Positions 1 through 9,699 of a DNA stretch of 64,000 bases are shown here, piece after piece. The notes beneath the pieces are model-generated. The model had not been told where the DNA came from, searched no databases, and saw only the letters and a program-made list of their open reading frames with translations. This DNA comes from Fistularia commersonii. Taxonomy: Eukaryota; Chordata; Actinopteri; Syngnathiformes; Fistulariidae. The stretch spans positions 4,729,232-4,793,231 of the forward strand of contig JBBMNZ010000001.1 of assembly GCA_037954325.1 (NCBI GenBank). Reading direction: 5' to 3'. The position numbers and the translations under genes were made by a program. How positions within the stretch are numbered: position 1 is the first letter of the stretch; every line of letters starts with the position of its first letter.

Positions 1-395
1 TAAATTATTGAGATATCATGAAAAATAAATAGTTCAATAAAAAGAGCCTCTGCCAAGCCCCAATTATGCAGTTTAGCTGCATACACTTTATCCGCGGCTT
101 CTCTTTCTTCTTCCCTCCTTCACTCTCTTCGCTTAGAAAAAAGCAGTTTTCAGGCGGCGGCGGCGTTGGTGAGGCAGGTGATATATCGCAGCCGCAGTCC
201 TGTGCGGGACATCCCGAGACCCGCTGGGTGGGGGTTGTAGGGGTTCTTTGGCGGTTCTCCGTTCTGACACCGGAACGACCTGGGAGTCGGGGCGCCGCGA
301 GGCCCCGTCCTCTGGTCCTTACATGTGATCTGCTTGATTTTAATGAGGCCACATGGACCCCCTGTGATGTGCTTTGGAGGAGTGACCCCCCCCTT

Positions 396-432
<37 letters not shown>

Positions 433-650
433 GCGCGTTCCCCTCCCCCTGCTTCCTTCAGCCGGGTCTCTCGGGTTCCTCTAATGTTTTATTAACCAGG
501 TCCGCTGGTTCACACTCTTCTGAGGAAACACAACGGGCTGTCAATCATCCACCCGTACGGGCCGGGGCGTGGCTCCGCCCACCCCCTGGAGCCGCCGCCA
601 TATCACGCGCCGCCGATCGATGGCAGGGCTCTCCGGCTGCCTCACGTGGG
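1..650. other. Unique noncoding DNA with one CA repeat
   Basis: No supportable gene. The stretch holds a pyrimidine-rich patch near 100-130, a CA microsatellite at 398-429 and GC-rich DNA from 520 onward. The open frames here on both strands translate the CA run (Thr-His or Val-Cys repeats) and have no protein character outside it. Near 535-590 a reverse-oriented fragment of the GATGATTGACAG repeat family can be made out, but it is too short to call firmly. Confidence 0.7.
398..429. repeat. (CA)n microsatellite
   Basis: Uninterrupted CA dinucleotides, about 16 copies, preceded by a short C run. Confidence 0.97.
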
Positions 651-654
651 TCGC

Positions 655-775
655 CGCCGCTGCCGCCGTGGTGCCTGAATTTTAAAGTGCGGGAATCCTG
701 GCGGCGGCCCGGCGCTCTCATTAGCCTTGTCATGTTGGCATGATGACACTCGCTAATTGTGTTTGCAGCCAAGGT
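655..775. promoter_or_regulatory. Conserved-noncoding-like segment
   Basis: A non-repetitive stretch with mixed composition. It carries AT-rich words such as CTCATTAGCC and CGCTAATTGTG, which resemble homeodomain core sites (TAAT/ATTA), set in GC-rich DNA. This texture is common in conserved noncoding elements of fish. Conservation is inferred from appearance only. Confidence 0.2.
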
Positions 776-977
776 GGCATTGGGGACGTTGGGGGGGGCG
801 GGGGTCAGCTGGGGGTCACCGGCCGGATGTGACACATGTATCTATAGATGAGCTGGACCATTAATTTAACGTAAAGCAAACTAGGAATTTAGCACATGTG
901 GTTAACATTAGCATATCCGCACACCTGAGCAGTGGTGCGCGATTTCCTGACTGTTATCCGGTAGATTTGTTGAATAG

Positions 978-1100
978 TTGGATGCTTAGATGATCGACAG
1001 CTGACCCGTCTTGGTTAAGCCCCGCCCCTCGCCCCAGTGACAGCTGGGATTGGCTCCACCTCCCCCCGTGTGACACAGCGAGCAGTATGAATGAGTGAAT
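978..1100 (+). repeat. Teleost interspersed repeat, 3' half (copy 1)
   Basis: It contains the ordered signatures GACAGCTGACCCGTC, GGTTAAGCCCCGCCC and GGGATTGGCTCCACC and ends in an ATGAATGAGTGAAT tail. The same order recurs at least eight times in this window in both orientations, so this is a dispersed family. It has no coding capacity. I know this family as a very common element of fish genomes but do not recall its formal name. Confidence 0.7.
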
Positions 1101-1104
1101 ATGA

Positions 1105-2565
1105 GTTATCACTACAAAACTGTCATAGCAAATCAACATCCCTCCCACCTACTGCTCTGTTAGCTGTTAGCTCTCTTAGCTTAGCTCCCAGCCAAACATA
1201 CCACATGCAAAAGTTGCGGAAATTTTCCCGCCGTCCATTCAGGCATTGAACTCCTGACAAAGTTGTGTAGTTTAAAATGCTAGCTTGTCACTTCTGATCT
1301 GTTAGCATGCGTTGCTAATGCTTACATGGCTATGTTGTTTAAGCGTCTCTCTGAGACCCTCGCGCGTGTGTTTTCTCAATCCAGTCCTGGTGTATTTACA
1401 ACTTACATACATTTTTCTGCGTCACTTGAACACCCCCTAGGCAAAACTAAATCACTGCTCAGCGGCGTCGCTCTCCCGGGCGTCATAGGTGACGGGTCGA
1501 CCCAAAATAAGGACCCCACAGAGGGTCGTGGCACCAGGAAGCATTTCTCTCTGTTTCCCACCTCCTTCTTGTTAGCTAAGCACGATGGACGCTAATCTCT
1601 GACAGTGTTTGTTAACCTTTTTGAGGCCTGGCACTTCCTGTACTTGGAAAATGCCACAAAATGGCACCTGTGTCTGCTAATGATCATGTAATTGCAATAT
1701 AATCTCAGTTTATGTCTAATATTTGTTTATAGGAACCCAAAGTTGATTGCCTAGCAGGACTGGGTTTTGATTTGGCTACCTTTGTGGTGACTCGCTAGCT
1801 CTCGCCTGGAAGGTGCCAGTTTCAAGGCAAACAGCCAACAGTTGGCCATTCTTGTTTTGTAGTTACAGGTCCAATACTTTCCCACCCAAAATCGAATAAG
1901 GCTTTGCTTCCCTTGTCTTACATCAGCAGGGTCCTTCACTCCCTGCTGCCCACTGCTGATATGGAAGAGAATGCATTTCCGGCTGTTACAACCTCTCAGA
2001 CGTTTTTTTTCCCTATAAAAGTTAAGCCGCATTAAGGAGCAACAAAGATGTTTTTAGAAAATCCTCATTTACTTGCGGAGAGTTCAAAGTCTGTCGTGTG
2101 ACTTGTCAATTTGAGGTTCTTGGCACTGCCAAAAGGTATGTCTAGATTTAATTTTAAAAAGCATATTGTAATCATATTAGGTTCAAAGTTAGGTTTTATT
2201 GACGCATTGGTTATTTTCATTTTCATCGATTCTCCCCCTTGGGCTCTCCCCAAGCTCCCGATCTTCCTTCAAGAGTTTAAAAAAAATAATCGGTAGCTTC
2301 ATCTAAGACATCGAAACCAGAAGTTTCTGGACGATAACTTTTTGGATTGTTAATATTACAAGAAAAAGGCAGTGCTGTGCAGAACGCTCTCCTCACAGCA
2401 GAGAAGTTCCATGTTCTGATCAAGAATTCAACTGGATCAAACTGCGAATACTAGCTGCTAGCTTGTAATTAGCATCATGTAGCTAATACTTGACCTATAG
2501 ACACGACCTGTCGGTTTTATGTTCTCATTGCTAACATGAATAAAAAGATATACCAGGTTCTCCCC
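1105..2565. other. Unique noncoding DNA
   Basis: No gene is supported. The DNA is moderately AT-rich and contains scattered GTTAGC / GCTAGC words (1155-1330). ACTTCCTGT occurs at 1633. The short open frames in it have no recognisable domain and no convincing splice signals. Confidence 0.65.
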
Positions 2566-2605
2566 AAGATCTCCATGTCCGGGTTCTCTCCATGTCCTTC
2601 AAATT
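2566..2605 (+). repeat. Fragment of teleost interspersed repeat, 5' half
   Basis: GGTTCTCC, ATCTCCATG and GGGTTCTCTCCATG in this order match the 5' half of the same family seen at 7191 and 35455. The rest of the unit is missing here. Confidence 0.45.
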
Positions 2606-2726
2606 TTTGATTGGATTTTTTTTTTGGATTTGTTGGAGAATTGTTAAAAACAAAATAAAAGGTCTAAAACTTCCTAAGAGACAGACGTAGGGTTTTTGTT
2701 GATGTTGTTGTTTTAATACCCCATTC

Positions 2727-2741
2727 CACCAGAGGGGACGC
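2727..2741 (+). promoter_or_regulatory. CTCF-like motif
   Basis: CCACCAGAGGGGACG matches the CTCF core (CCACNAGRGGGC) at most positions. This is a motif match only. Confidence 0.3.
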
Positions 2742-2744
2742 TAT

Positions 2745-3785
2745 ATGTCAGTGTGAAACTATCCGAAAGGAAACAGACCGATTTTTTTTTTGTGATCATT
2801 TCTATTTGACTTCTCGTACTTTGTGGAACCTTGTTGGACTTTAAAAGATCTCAAACAGACCTCGGAGCCCAGGCTGATCCTGTCAAGACAAACGGGAAAC
2901 ATTTGCGGAGGAAACAACCCCAAAAGTCCTATAATTTGTCTTATGTTTCCTGGGATGAATATTGCATGGAAGGTAAACACATGCAGAGGGCAGTAATGGC
3001 TCCGCCCCCCTCCCCTCCTCGCCGCGGCGGTGAAAGGCAGGCTCAGGAGAGGAAAGTGACATTTAGGGGGAACTAAAACAAAGATGCATCGGTGCTTTAA
3101 CGTCCCGTAAGACGTTCCTCTAAACACGGCTTTTCCATCTGAGAGCGTCCCCCAGGACGCCGCCGCCGCCCCCCCGTCGCCCGCCAGGAGAAAACCAGCC
3201 TTCAGCTGTGTTGAGCCGACCACGCACACCTGTGAGCACGCCGCGCTCGCGCCGCCCACGCCGCTACGACGCAGGTTCTTATGGGATCTGATGAGGGGGG
3301 GCGGGGCTTACGATTAATGAGGTCAATTAGTTTAACGCTTCAACATCCTGCTCCGGCCACAAAATGAGATAATTACTACTGCTAATTCTAATAATAATAA
3401 TGATGATTTTCGAGGGGTTTGAATCGTCAGTATTTTATTTTCTTTATTGACGGAGTACATTTACCTCACGGGAAGTACTTACCGCTACTGTGTTACTGTT
3501 ATGCAATAATGTAACACCGTAACTCTTTTTCTGGCTGAATGATGTGAAAATTATAATTTATAAATGTAAAACTGGCTCTACTTTGGAAAATATAATAAAT
3601 CTAAAAAAAATACTTTCATGTTATTTCGCAGGCTCGAAATAAAAAAAATGATGTGATTTATCAATATAACCATCTCTGTTTGAAGTACTTTTCCCCTACT
3701 TTTGATACTTTGAGTAGTTTTACGGATTCTTTTACCGTAGAATTCATCAACTAATTAATTTTGTCATTATCCAAGATGGTGATGG
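2745..3785. other. Unique noncoding DNA
   Basis: A GC-rich part (2980-3310) is followed by an AT-rich part (3360-3770). Frames spanning 2759-3259 are open in more than one phase and have no domain. No gene is supported. Confidence 0.65.
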
Positions 3786-3790
3786 CGAGG

Positions 3791-3930
3791 GGGCACAGCC
3801 AATCACAGCTGAGACGCGAGGCTTCGGGTCAGCCGTCACTCGCCCTCACAAGTCCGCAATGAAGCGACTGATTGTTTTGGGATTGTTGGAAGAAGGTGGA
3901 GAACCTGGAGAGAACCCAGGCAGGGAAGAG
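3791..3930 (-). repeat. Teleost interspersed repeat (copy 2)
   Basis: Read on the minus strand, 5' half words (GGGTTCTCTCCAGGTTCTCC) are followed by GACGGCTGACCCGAAGCC and AGCTGTGATTGGCTG. Both halves are present with a shortened middle. Confidence 0.6.
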
Positions 3931-4254
3931 CCTGCAGAACCCAAATATGGAGATCATGAATGCTCCTCACGCAGAGAATCGCTGTACCTCTCTCCCCCCA
4001 TCCCCGGTTCGAGAGCGTTGATACTAGTTTGTCGTTTTGAGTTGAAAGAGGCAGCGAAGAAGAGTTTGTTGTTGTTAGCATGATGCTAATGGCTCTTAGC
4101 AGCGAGAACGACAGGCTGTCAGCAGTGCTCACTTCCTGTTCAGGTTGTAAGGTGTGAACAACGTGAGCGAGGAGGAGGATCCACGGCGTCGACCTGCGTC
4201 TCGGGCTGTAAGGCGTCAGGATCAAACCCCGTCAGATCCTCCCGCTCACAGACG

Positions 4255-4291
4255 TGTCACTTCCTGTCGTTAGAAACCACAGGAAGTGACA
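4255..4291. repeat. Perfect 13-bp inverted repeat (hairpin) of TGTCACTTCCTGT
   Basis: Left arm 4255-4267 (TGTCACTTCCTGT), loop 4268-4278 (11 nt), right arm 4279-4291 (ACAGGAAGTGACA). The arms are perfect reverse complements. Each arm holds an ETS-type core (TTCC / GGAA), so the structure is also a divergent pair of ETS-like sites. No T-run follows, so it is not a terminator of any kind. Confidence 0.85.
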
Positions 4292-4319
4292 GGGAGTTCT
4301 ACTTAAACTGAGCATCGAG

Positions 4320-4590
4320 CCGGTTCCTCTTCCTCATCGCTACTTCATTCTAATAACCTGGAACAACCGCAGCTGTCTGCTCAGCCAGGACACCCTCCTC
4401 CTGTTCTTCAATCTCCTACTCCTGCACCTCCTGGTCCTCTTCCTTGGCCAGGTCTTATTCCTCCTCTTCCTCCACCTCCCACCTCTGCCTTCTCCCCACC
4501 CCTCCATCTCTTTACATCATGTCATTTTTACCTCTCTTCACACTCTTCCTCCCCAGCTCTTCCTCTTCCCCCTCCTCCTGGTCCCGACCG
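4320..4590 (+). repeat. Pyrimidine-rich low-complexity tract
   Basis: CTCCTCCT / TTCCTCC words repeat irregularly over about 250 bp on the plus strand. It gives apparent frames rich in Pro, Ser and Leu but no gene. Confidence 0.75.
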
Positions 4591-4594
4591 CACT

Positions 4595-5384
4595 GAACGT
4601 TTTTAATTAATTTACGTAGTTATGTTTCCTCATGGCCGTTACTGTAATAATAGCCGCAGTACCCGCGTCTGCCACTAGGGGCGCCGGCGAGCCTCCACAA
4701 CAGATTTTCTCCATTTTGCTTTTTTCACAAAGACGGTTAAACAGTTAAAATCAAGCGCTCTCGCGCCCACGCTCGCATCCACGCCCACGCCAGCGCGTAT
4801 CGGGCCCGGAACAGGATGCTCAGGAAAACAAATACGTCTTCGTCAAGCGGCGGCGGGTTGCGGCGCACATGCGTCCCGCAGCTCTGATTCTACATCCTGT
4901 CACATGAATGATTCAAGGCACTCAATATAAATATTAAAAGTAATAGCCGGGCCGTTCAGCTCCGACTCCATCAGTCCCTGAAATCATCATGAAACATTCA
5001 GGGCCTTTTAGAAAATTTACACACTTGAATCTGATGGCGGGCAGAGGAGGCTGTCAGGGCGCCAGGTCCTGGAAGCCTAAATAATAGTGGAAAGCTGTTT
5101 ATGGAACATGCTTTATTTATTCATCGTCTCCGAGTGAGGACTCCAGATTCCACGCCGGGGAGGGGTAGGGTGGGGGGGGGGGGGGTCAAAATATCTGGAG
5201 ATTAAAAAGTCTTCCCACCGTGCTGGGGAAGAGTCTGCGGGGGGGCAGAGTCCGTCAGATTCTGGACGCGGGGGTCAATCGATGGGAGGGCTCCGGGTCC
5301 GGGGGCCGCTAATGGATTGCGAAGACGCACAGAGAGGTCATGAATTTTTAAGCGGCGGCGCCTCCTTCAGCTCCAGACCGCCAT
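4595..5384. other. Unique noncoding DNA with a poly(G) run
   Basis: No gene is supported. It holds a CTCF-like word, GCCACTAGGGGCGCCG, at 4671-4686 and a poly(G) run at 5172-5185. The segment 4920-5060 is AT-rich and complex, but I cannot say what it does. Confidence 0.6.
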
Positions 5385-5462
5385 GAATCAATCACGACTT
5401 ATCGGAGGGAGATCAATTATGCAAACTGAAAAGCATTTAATGACAGATAATGAAGAGGCCTC
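5385..5462. promoter_or_regulatory. Conserved-noncoding-like segment with octamer-type site
   Basis: A complex AT-rich stretch with ATCAATTATGCAAAC, close to the POU octamer ATGCAAAT, and several homeodomain-like TAAT cores (CATTTAATGACAG, GATAATGAAG). This is the usual texture of a developmental enhancer. No alignment is available to show conservation. Confidence 0.3.
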
Positions 5463-5544
5463 GGTGGAGGGAGGGTTGTAGCGTCGGGGGGGGGTAAGGC
5501 TCTTAGCGGCAACTTCTCGAGGACGCATATCCGTCACCTTCTTG

Positions 5545-5560
5545 CCCCCCCCCCCCCCCC
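5545..5560. repeat. Poly(C) run
   Basis: 16 consecutive C residues. A CTCF-like word (CGCCCCCTGTGGCC, minus-strand orientation) follows at 5597-5610. Confidence 0.95.
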
Positions 5561-5772
5561 GCCGAGCTGCGGCCCGTCAGGAAACCAAAAACAAGACGCC
5601 CCCTGTGGCCAAGATCTGAAATCAGCGGTTCCAAACAGCAGGATGAATTATTTTCACCTTTGCATCCTTCTTTCTGAAGAGATGAACTTCATCTTCTGTG
5701 GCTGGAGGTTCCCGGGGGCCTGGAAGTCACATGGTGCACGTTTTCTCCACCAGCAAGCCTTTTAATACCTTT

Positions 5773-6112
5773 ACAAACCTGACTATGTGATCATGTGACC
5801 ATGCAACCATGGTAACAGGGGACCATGTGGTCATGTGACCATGTAGCCGTGCAATCTTGTAAACAGGTGACAATGTGGTCATGTGACCATGTAGCCGTGC
5901 AATCTTGTGAACAGGTGACCATGTGGTCATGTGACCATGTAGCCGTGCAATCTTGTAAACAGGTGACCATGTGGTCATGTGACCATGTAGCCGTGCAATC
6001 TTGTGAACAGGTGACCATGTGGTCATGTGACCATGTAGCTTTGCAACCTTGTAAACAGGTGACCATGTGATCATGTGACTATGTAACCTTGGGAACAGAT
6101 GATCCCGTGACC
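5773..6112. repeat. 48-bp minisatellite, about 6-7 copies
   Basis: Units begin at 5821, 5869, 5917, 5965, 6013 and 6061, each 48 bp, with key words GACCATGTGGTCATGTGACC, ATGTAGCCGTGCAATC and TTGTAAACAGGT. The unit alternates TTGTAAACAGG and TTGTGAACAGG between neighbours. A truncated unit precedes at 5773-5820. Because 48 is a multiple of three and the unit has few stops, frames on both strands stay open across the array (16-residue protein repeats). That is a consequence of the period, not evidence of a gene. Confidence 0.95.
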
Positions 6113-6119
6113 ATTTGAC

Positions 6120-6636
6120 CACCCTGGTGATTTTTTTTTTCCATTAAATTATTATTTAAGAAATTAAATTTAATTAATTTGCAATGTTAATACTTTCCAC
6201 GAGATCAGGAAGTTATTATATTACACTGTAGAAGTGTTTCATTATGTATTCATATTTTTTGTGGTAATATTGAAATTTTAATTCTTAGAATATTATGACT
6301 TCATTCACATATTTGAAAAAAAAAAAACCACAATTTTTCTGTTCACAATTCCTTGATCAAAAATATTTAATAGTCAAAATTAAATTAGCTGTTACAGAGA
6401 GAAAGTTAATATTTTTATGAATTATTAAAGTTTGTGGGGATAAGAGAAATTATGTTTAGTTGTAATTGATTTTTTTTTAGGTGAGAAATCAGGAAATGTC
6501 AAGAAAAAATCCCTCTCGCGGCAGCTGGCAGGTTTCGGTCCTGGAATTCTTGGCGGCTTTCTGGCCGAATGTCTTGGTTCCTGCTGTCTGTTCTTCGATG
6601 TTCCTCCGAATGAACTACGCTGGCAGGAAGTTGAGT
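6120..6636. other. AT-rich noncoding DNA
   Basis: An AT-rich stretch with TTAATT / AATTAAATT words to about 6480, then ordinary DNA. No gene is supported. Confidence 0.65.
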
Positions 6637-6680
6637 TTGTGTGTGTGTGTGTGTGTGCGCGCATGGGGGGGGGGGGGGGG
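6637..6680. repeat. (GT)n microsatellite followed by poly(G)
   Basis: GT dinucleotides to 6660 pass into GCGCGC and then a run of 14 G at about 6666-6679. Confidence 0.93.
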
Positions 6681-7190
6681 TCATGGGGGTTTTGTCAGTT
6701 GTGTTTATTCCACGGATGGGGGTGAGGGAATCCATATTTCATGACTTCGGGCTTCCTGTCAGTCCTTTTGACGTTTCCTTCCAGATGTTCTCCAGCTTCC
6801 CAGGGGCGTCTGGACGGTCTCTCCGCCCCCCCGGGGAGGTGGAGGAGCTCCACATCTGTCCCCGTCCTACGTCATCCTCCCTTTCCCTCGTCTGCCGGAA
6901 AGAAAAACCTTAGTAGGCTAGTAATTACAACAACTCTTGGTCGATTGTCTTTCTGTTGTTGTTGTTTTTAGCTAATTCCTCCGTCCAATTCAGGGATTGG
7001 TGAAGGTCAGCGGGGATGACCTTTGACCTCTTCACCAGCCGGCCGACCTCAGCTATCTGGAAAAACATGGGAAGCGGCCCGCGAGCGATGCAGAACCCAC
7101 TTAACTATGGGGAGGGTAAAAGTGCGGAGGAGATCAATATCGCGGGGTCACAGTCACGAGGAGGTTCATGATGCTCATCTGGAGGTCCAC

Positions 7191-7341
7191 CGGGTTTCTC
7201 TCCATGATCTCCTGACTGGGTTCTGTCCATGTTCTCCTCCCACAGTCCAAAACCGCGTCAGTACGTTTTGAAGACTGGCAAATGGTCGGATGATTGACAG
7301 CCGGCCCGTCCTGGGTTAAGCCCAGCCCTCTGGCCTCTTGG
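7191..7341 (+). repeat. Teleost interspersed repeat, both halves (copy 3)
   Basis: 5' half: GGTTTCTCTCCATGATCTCC and CTCCTCCCACAGTCCAAAAC. 3' half: GGATGATTGACAGCC, CCCGTCCTGGGTTAAGCCC. This is one of the more complete copies. The pairing of 5' and 3' halves here and at 32815 and 35455 shows that the halves belong to one element. Confidence 0.7.
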
Positions 7342-7344
7342 TTG

Positions 7345-9025
7345 CGGAGGGACTGCACTTCCAAAAACCAAAAAAACGTGTGCTTTTGCTCCGAAATGTA
7401 CCTTTTCTTGTATCTTAACATAGCAGGAACTTCAATTGGAGGGCCGTGTTCTCTCCTCAGGACGCTACTGAAGGTCCTTTCTAGTCTGCTGCTCCCCCCC
7501 CCACCCCCCCGCCGCCCTCCTCCGCCGTCTGTATTTACGCCGTCAGCGCCTCACGGGTTGGACGGTGGGATTGTATGAGAATAAGCGAAGATGAGCTCCC
7601 GCAGAAACCGAGGCTTTTTTTTTTTTTTTTTTTTTTTTTTTCACAAGCATCCCAACAATTAGGCGGCGAGGCGGCGAGGAGAGTCGGCGGTGACTCAGTG
7701 CGTCCGGGGGCTTGTGCAGGTAGACGTTCACGCTCGGCCGAGCCCGGTCCAGACAGGATTGGGGGAGGGGGGGCGACCCGGAGTCGGGGCCAAAATGTTT
7801 ACTGGCAGATGTGTTTTAAAGGAGCTCTCCTTAGCTGGTCATGGCAGCGGAAAATACCCTGCTGCTCGCCGCTCGCCGCCGTTCCACCTACGGAACCCTG
7901 ACCTTTTCCGAGGAGGGATGGATGAGCGAGCCGCGCTACTGTTCCCTCCACCTTCCTCATATCTGCTTTATTCACTTCTTGAAGACCGGAGGGAGGGATG
8001 GGGGGGGCATCATCCTCCTCCTGAAAGGTGCTGCTCCCCCCGGCGCTCGGCTCATGTGCAGCGGTTCGCGTCACGGGGCCGCCGTTTCGCCATTTTCGGT
8101 CGACGCAAGCCTCCGTTTCCGCCGTTTCTCTTCCATTTTAAAAAATGAAAATAAATTCCCCCTCGCTCGTCTGTTTTCCGATTAATCCTCGATGTTACTT
8201 GATGTTACACACTGGAGATCCAGGTGTCGAAAGTGAGCGTTCTAGGCCTTTCCCTCACGCTCACACACGTGCGCACACGCCCATGCACGCAGGTTATCCT
8301 CTGCGTGCAAGCTTCCCCCTCTGACCGCCTGGAGAATCTTCACACACCGATGAACCTCCTCATCGCAGCGGTGCGATGAAGGCTCCGGCGCGCCGCAGGT
8401 CTTTTCACCCGGCAACCAATACACTGCACAGTCTGCAGCTGTGCGCTTCATCAGCGCGTTGAAACTCAGAGACGTGTTAGCTTAGCTTCGCAGCCTCGCT
8501 GCCTTGAGCTAATTGATGATACGATTTTTCTACATTTGTATCCTATCAAGTCGAATTCCAGCACACCGGCCCCTGAGAGTCTCCATCTTGACCTTGTCCA
8601 CCCTCGTGCACTTCCTGTTTTCTTTGAAGTCGGACGCCAGTCAAGCGGCGGTTAGCCGGGGGGGTTGAAGATTAGCAAGCTCCCATAGCGCATGTTGTCA
8701 ATTGCGATGCAGGAGGCGGGATTGTTTTATTTTTCACCCCAGTTGATCGGTAGACGACAAGACAAAAAAAAGAAATGAGTCCGAATACGTATATCTTCCA
8801 GCTAGCTTGCCACCCCTGAAAATGCTAACGGTCTCCAGGAGCAGGATGGAGAAACAAACGCTGTAATTTACATTCTTTGTTTCACCTTGTTTGAGCCGAA
8901 ACACACCAACGGATTGTTAGCTTTAGCATTTGTGTCCATTCTTTATTATAAAAGCAAACAGACTGTCACAGTTCTAGTTATTATTTCTGGTTTTCCCATT
9001 AAGGGAAGCTGAGAAAATGCAAGGA
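7345..9025. other. Unique noncoding DNA
   Basis: GC-rich to about 8180 with a 27-bp poly(T) at 7615-7641, then mixed DNA. Frames at 7575-8185 are open in three plus phases at once over a GC-rich stretch, so none is credible alone. GCTAGC / TTAGC words become frequent from 8470. Confidence 0.6.
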
Positions 9026-9028
9026 AAT

Positions 9029-9690
9029 TTATATATCTCTAGTCTCTATGCCAAGCCAAGGTAGAAAAATTGAAGCTAAAGTATTAATTTATGGCCTTGC
9101 TAAAAATAGCTAATGCACTGCTAGCCATAGTATTTTTTTGCCAGAACCAGCTAAAAAGCTAAAGGCTGTATTCCTTTTTTTACCGTTGTTTAACTAATGC
9201 AATCTCTATATCCAGTCAATGCCCAATCTTTATACTATGTTAAATTAGTCTCAATTTCCTGACTGTACACTAATCTAAGACGATAAACCTGCTAGCTGTG
9301 CTATTGTTCGCCTGTCAAGAAGCGGCTGTAGTTATTGCCTTTGGCCTTAATGCTAAAGCTGGATAAATAACCCGGTGGGCGTAGTATACACAGTATATCT
9401 TAAGCATCTGCTCGCTAATCTTAGCTTACAAACATCCAGCCATGGTAGAAATGTTCTTTCTTTAAGCTAAGAAAGGTTCATTCTACATTCTACCTAGTCT
9501 TTTTCCTGAGTGTACACTTATCTAAGGCGGTAAACTTGCTAGCCGTGGTCTCCAGTCTGTATGCTAAATAAGGCAAATTAGCCGATGATACTAGAATATC
9601 ATTTTAATGCCTGCTCTAAGCTAATAAGCCCGCTAGCTGTTGAAATGAAGTCCAGTCTTTATGCTAAATAAGGCTAATTAGCTGGTTGCT
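9029..9690. repeat. Diverged duplicated repeat rich in GCTAGC words
   Basis: The block TGTACACTAATCTAAG ... AAACCTGCTAGCTG at 9262-9299 recurs as TGTACACTTATCTAAG ... AAACTTGCTAGCCG about 245 bp downstream (9509-9546). A third related piece, CCAGTCTTTATGCTAAATAAGG, lies at 9651, and its match CCAGTCTGTATGCTAAATAA is at 9552. The words TATGCTAA and GCTAGCTGT fit an old teleost interspersed repeat that I recall in outline. No coding content. Confidence 0.6.
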
Positions 9691-9699
9691 ACACTCACA

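Noticed and set aside
66..743. 225-codon plus-strand frame near the window start
   Set aside because: It contains the CA array as Thr-His repeats and has no domain or clear codon bias. Minus frames are open over the same DNA.
1345..1365. CTCTGAGACCCTCGCG, similar to the start of the miR-125 family
   Set aside because: The match stops after the seed and no hairpin partner is seen.
5727..6122. Repeat proteins of 81-131 residues on both strands
   Set aside because: They are translations of the 48-bp minisatellite. The period is a multiple of three, so frames stay open without selection.
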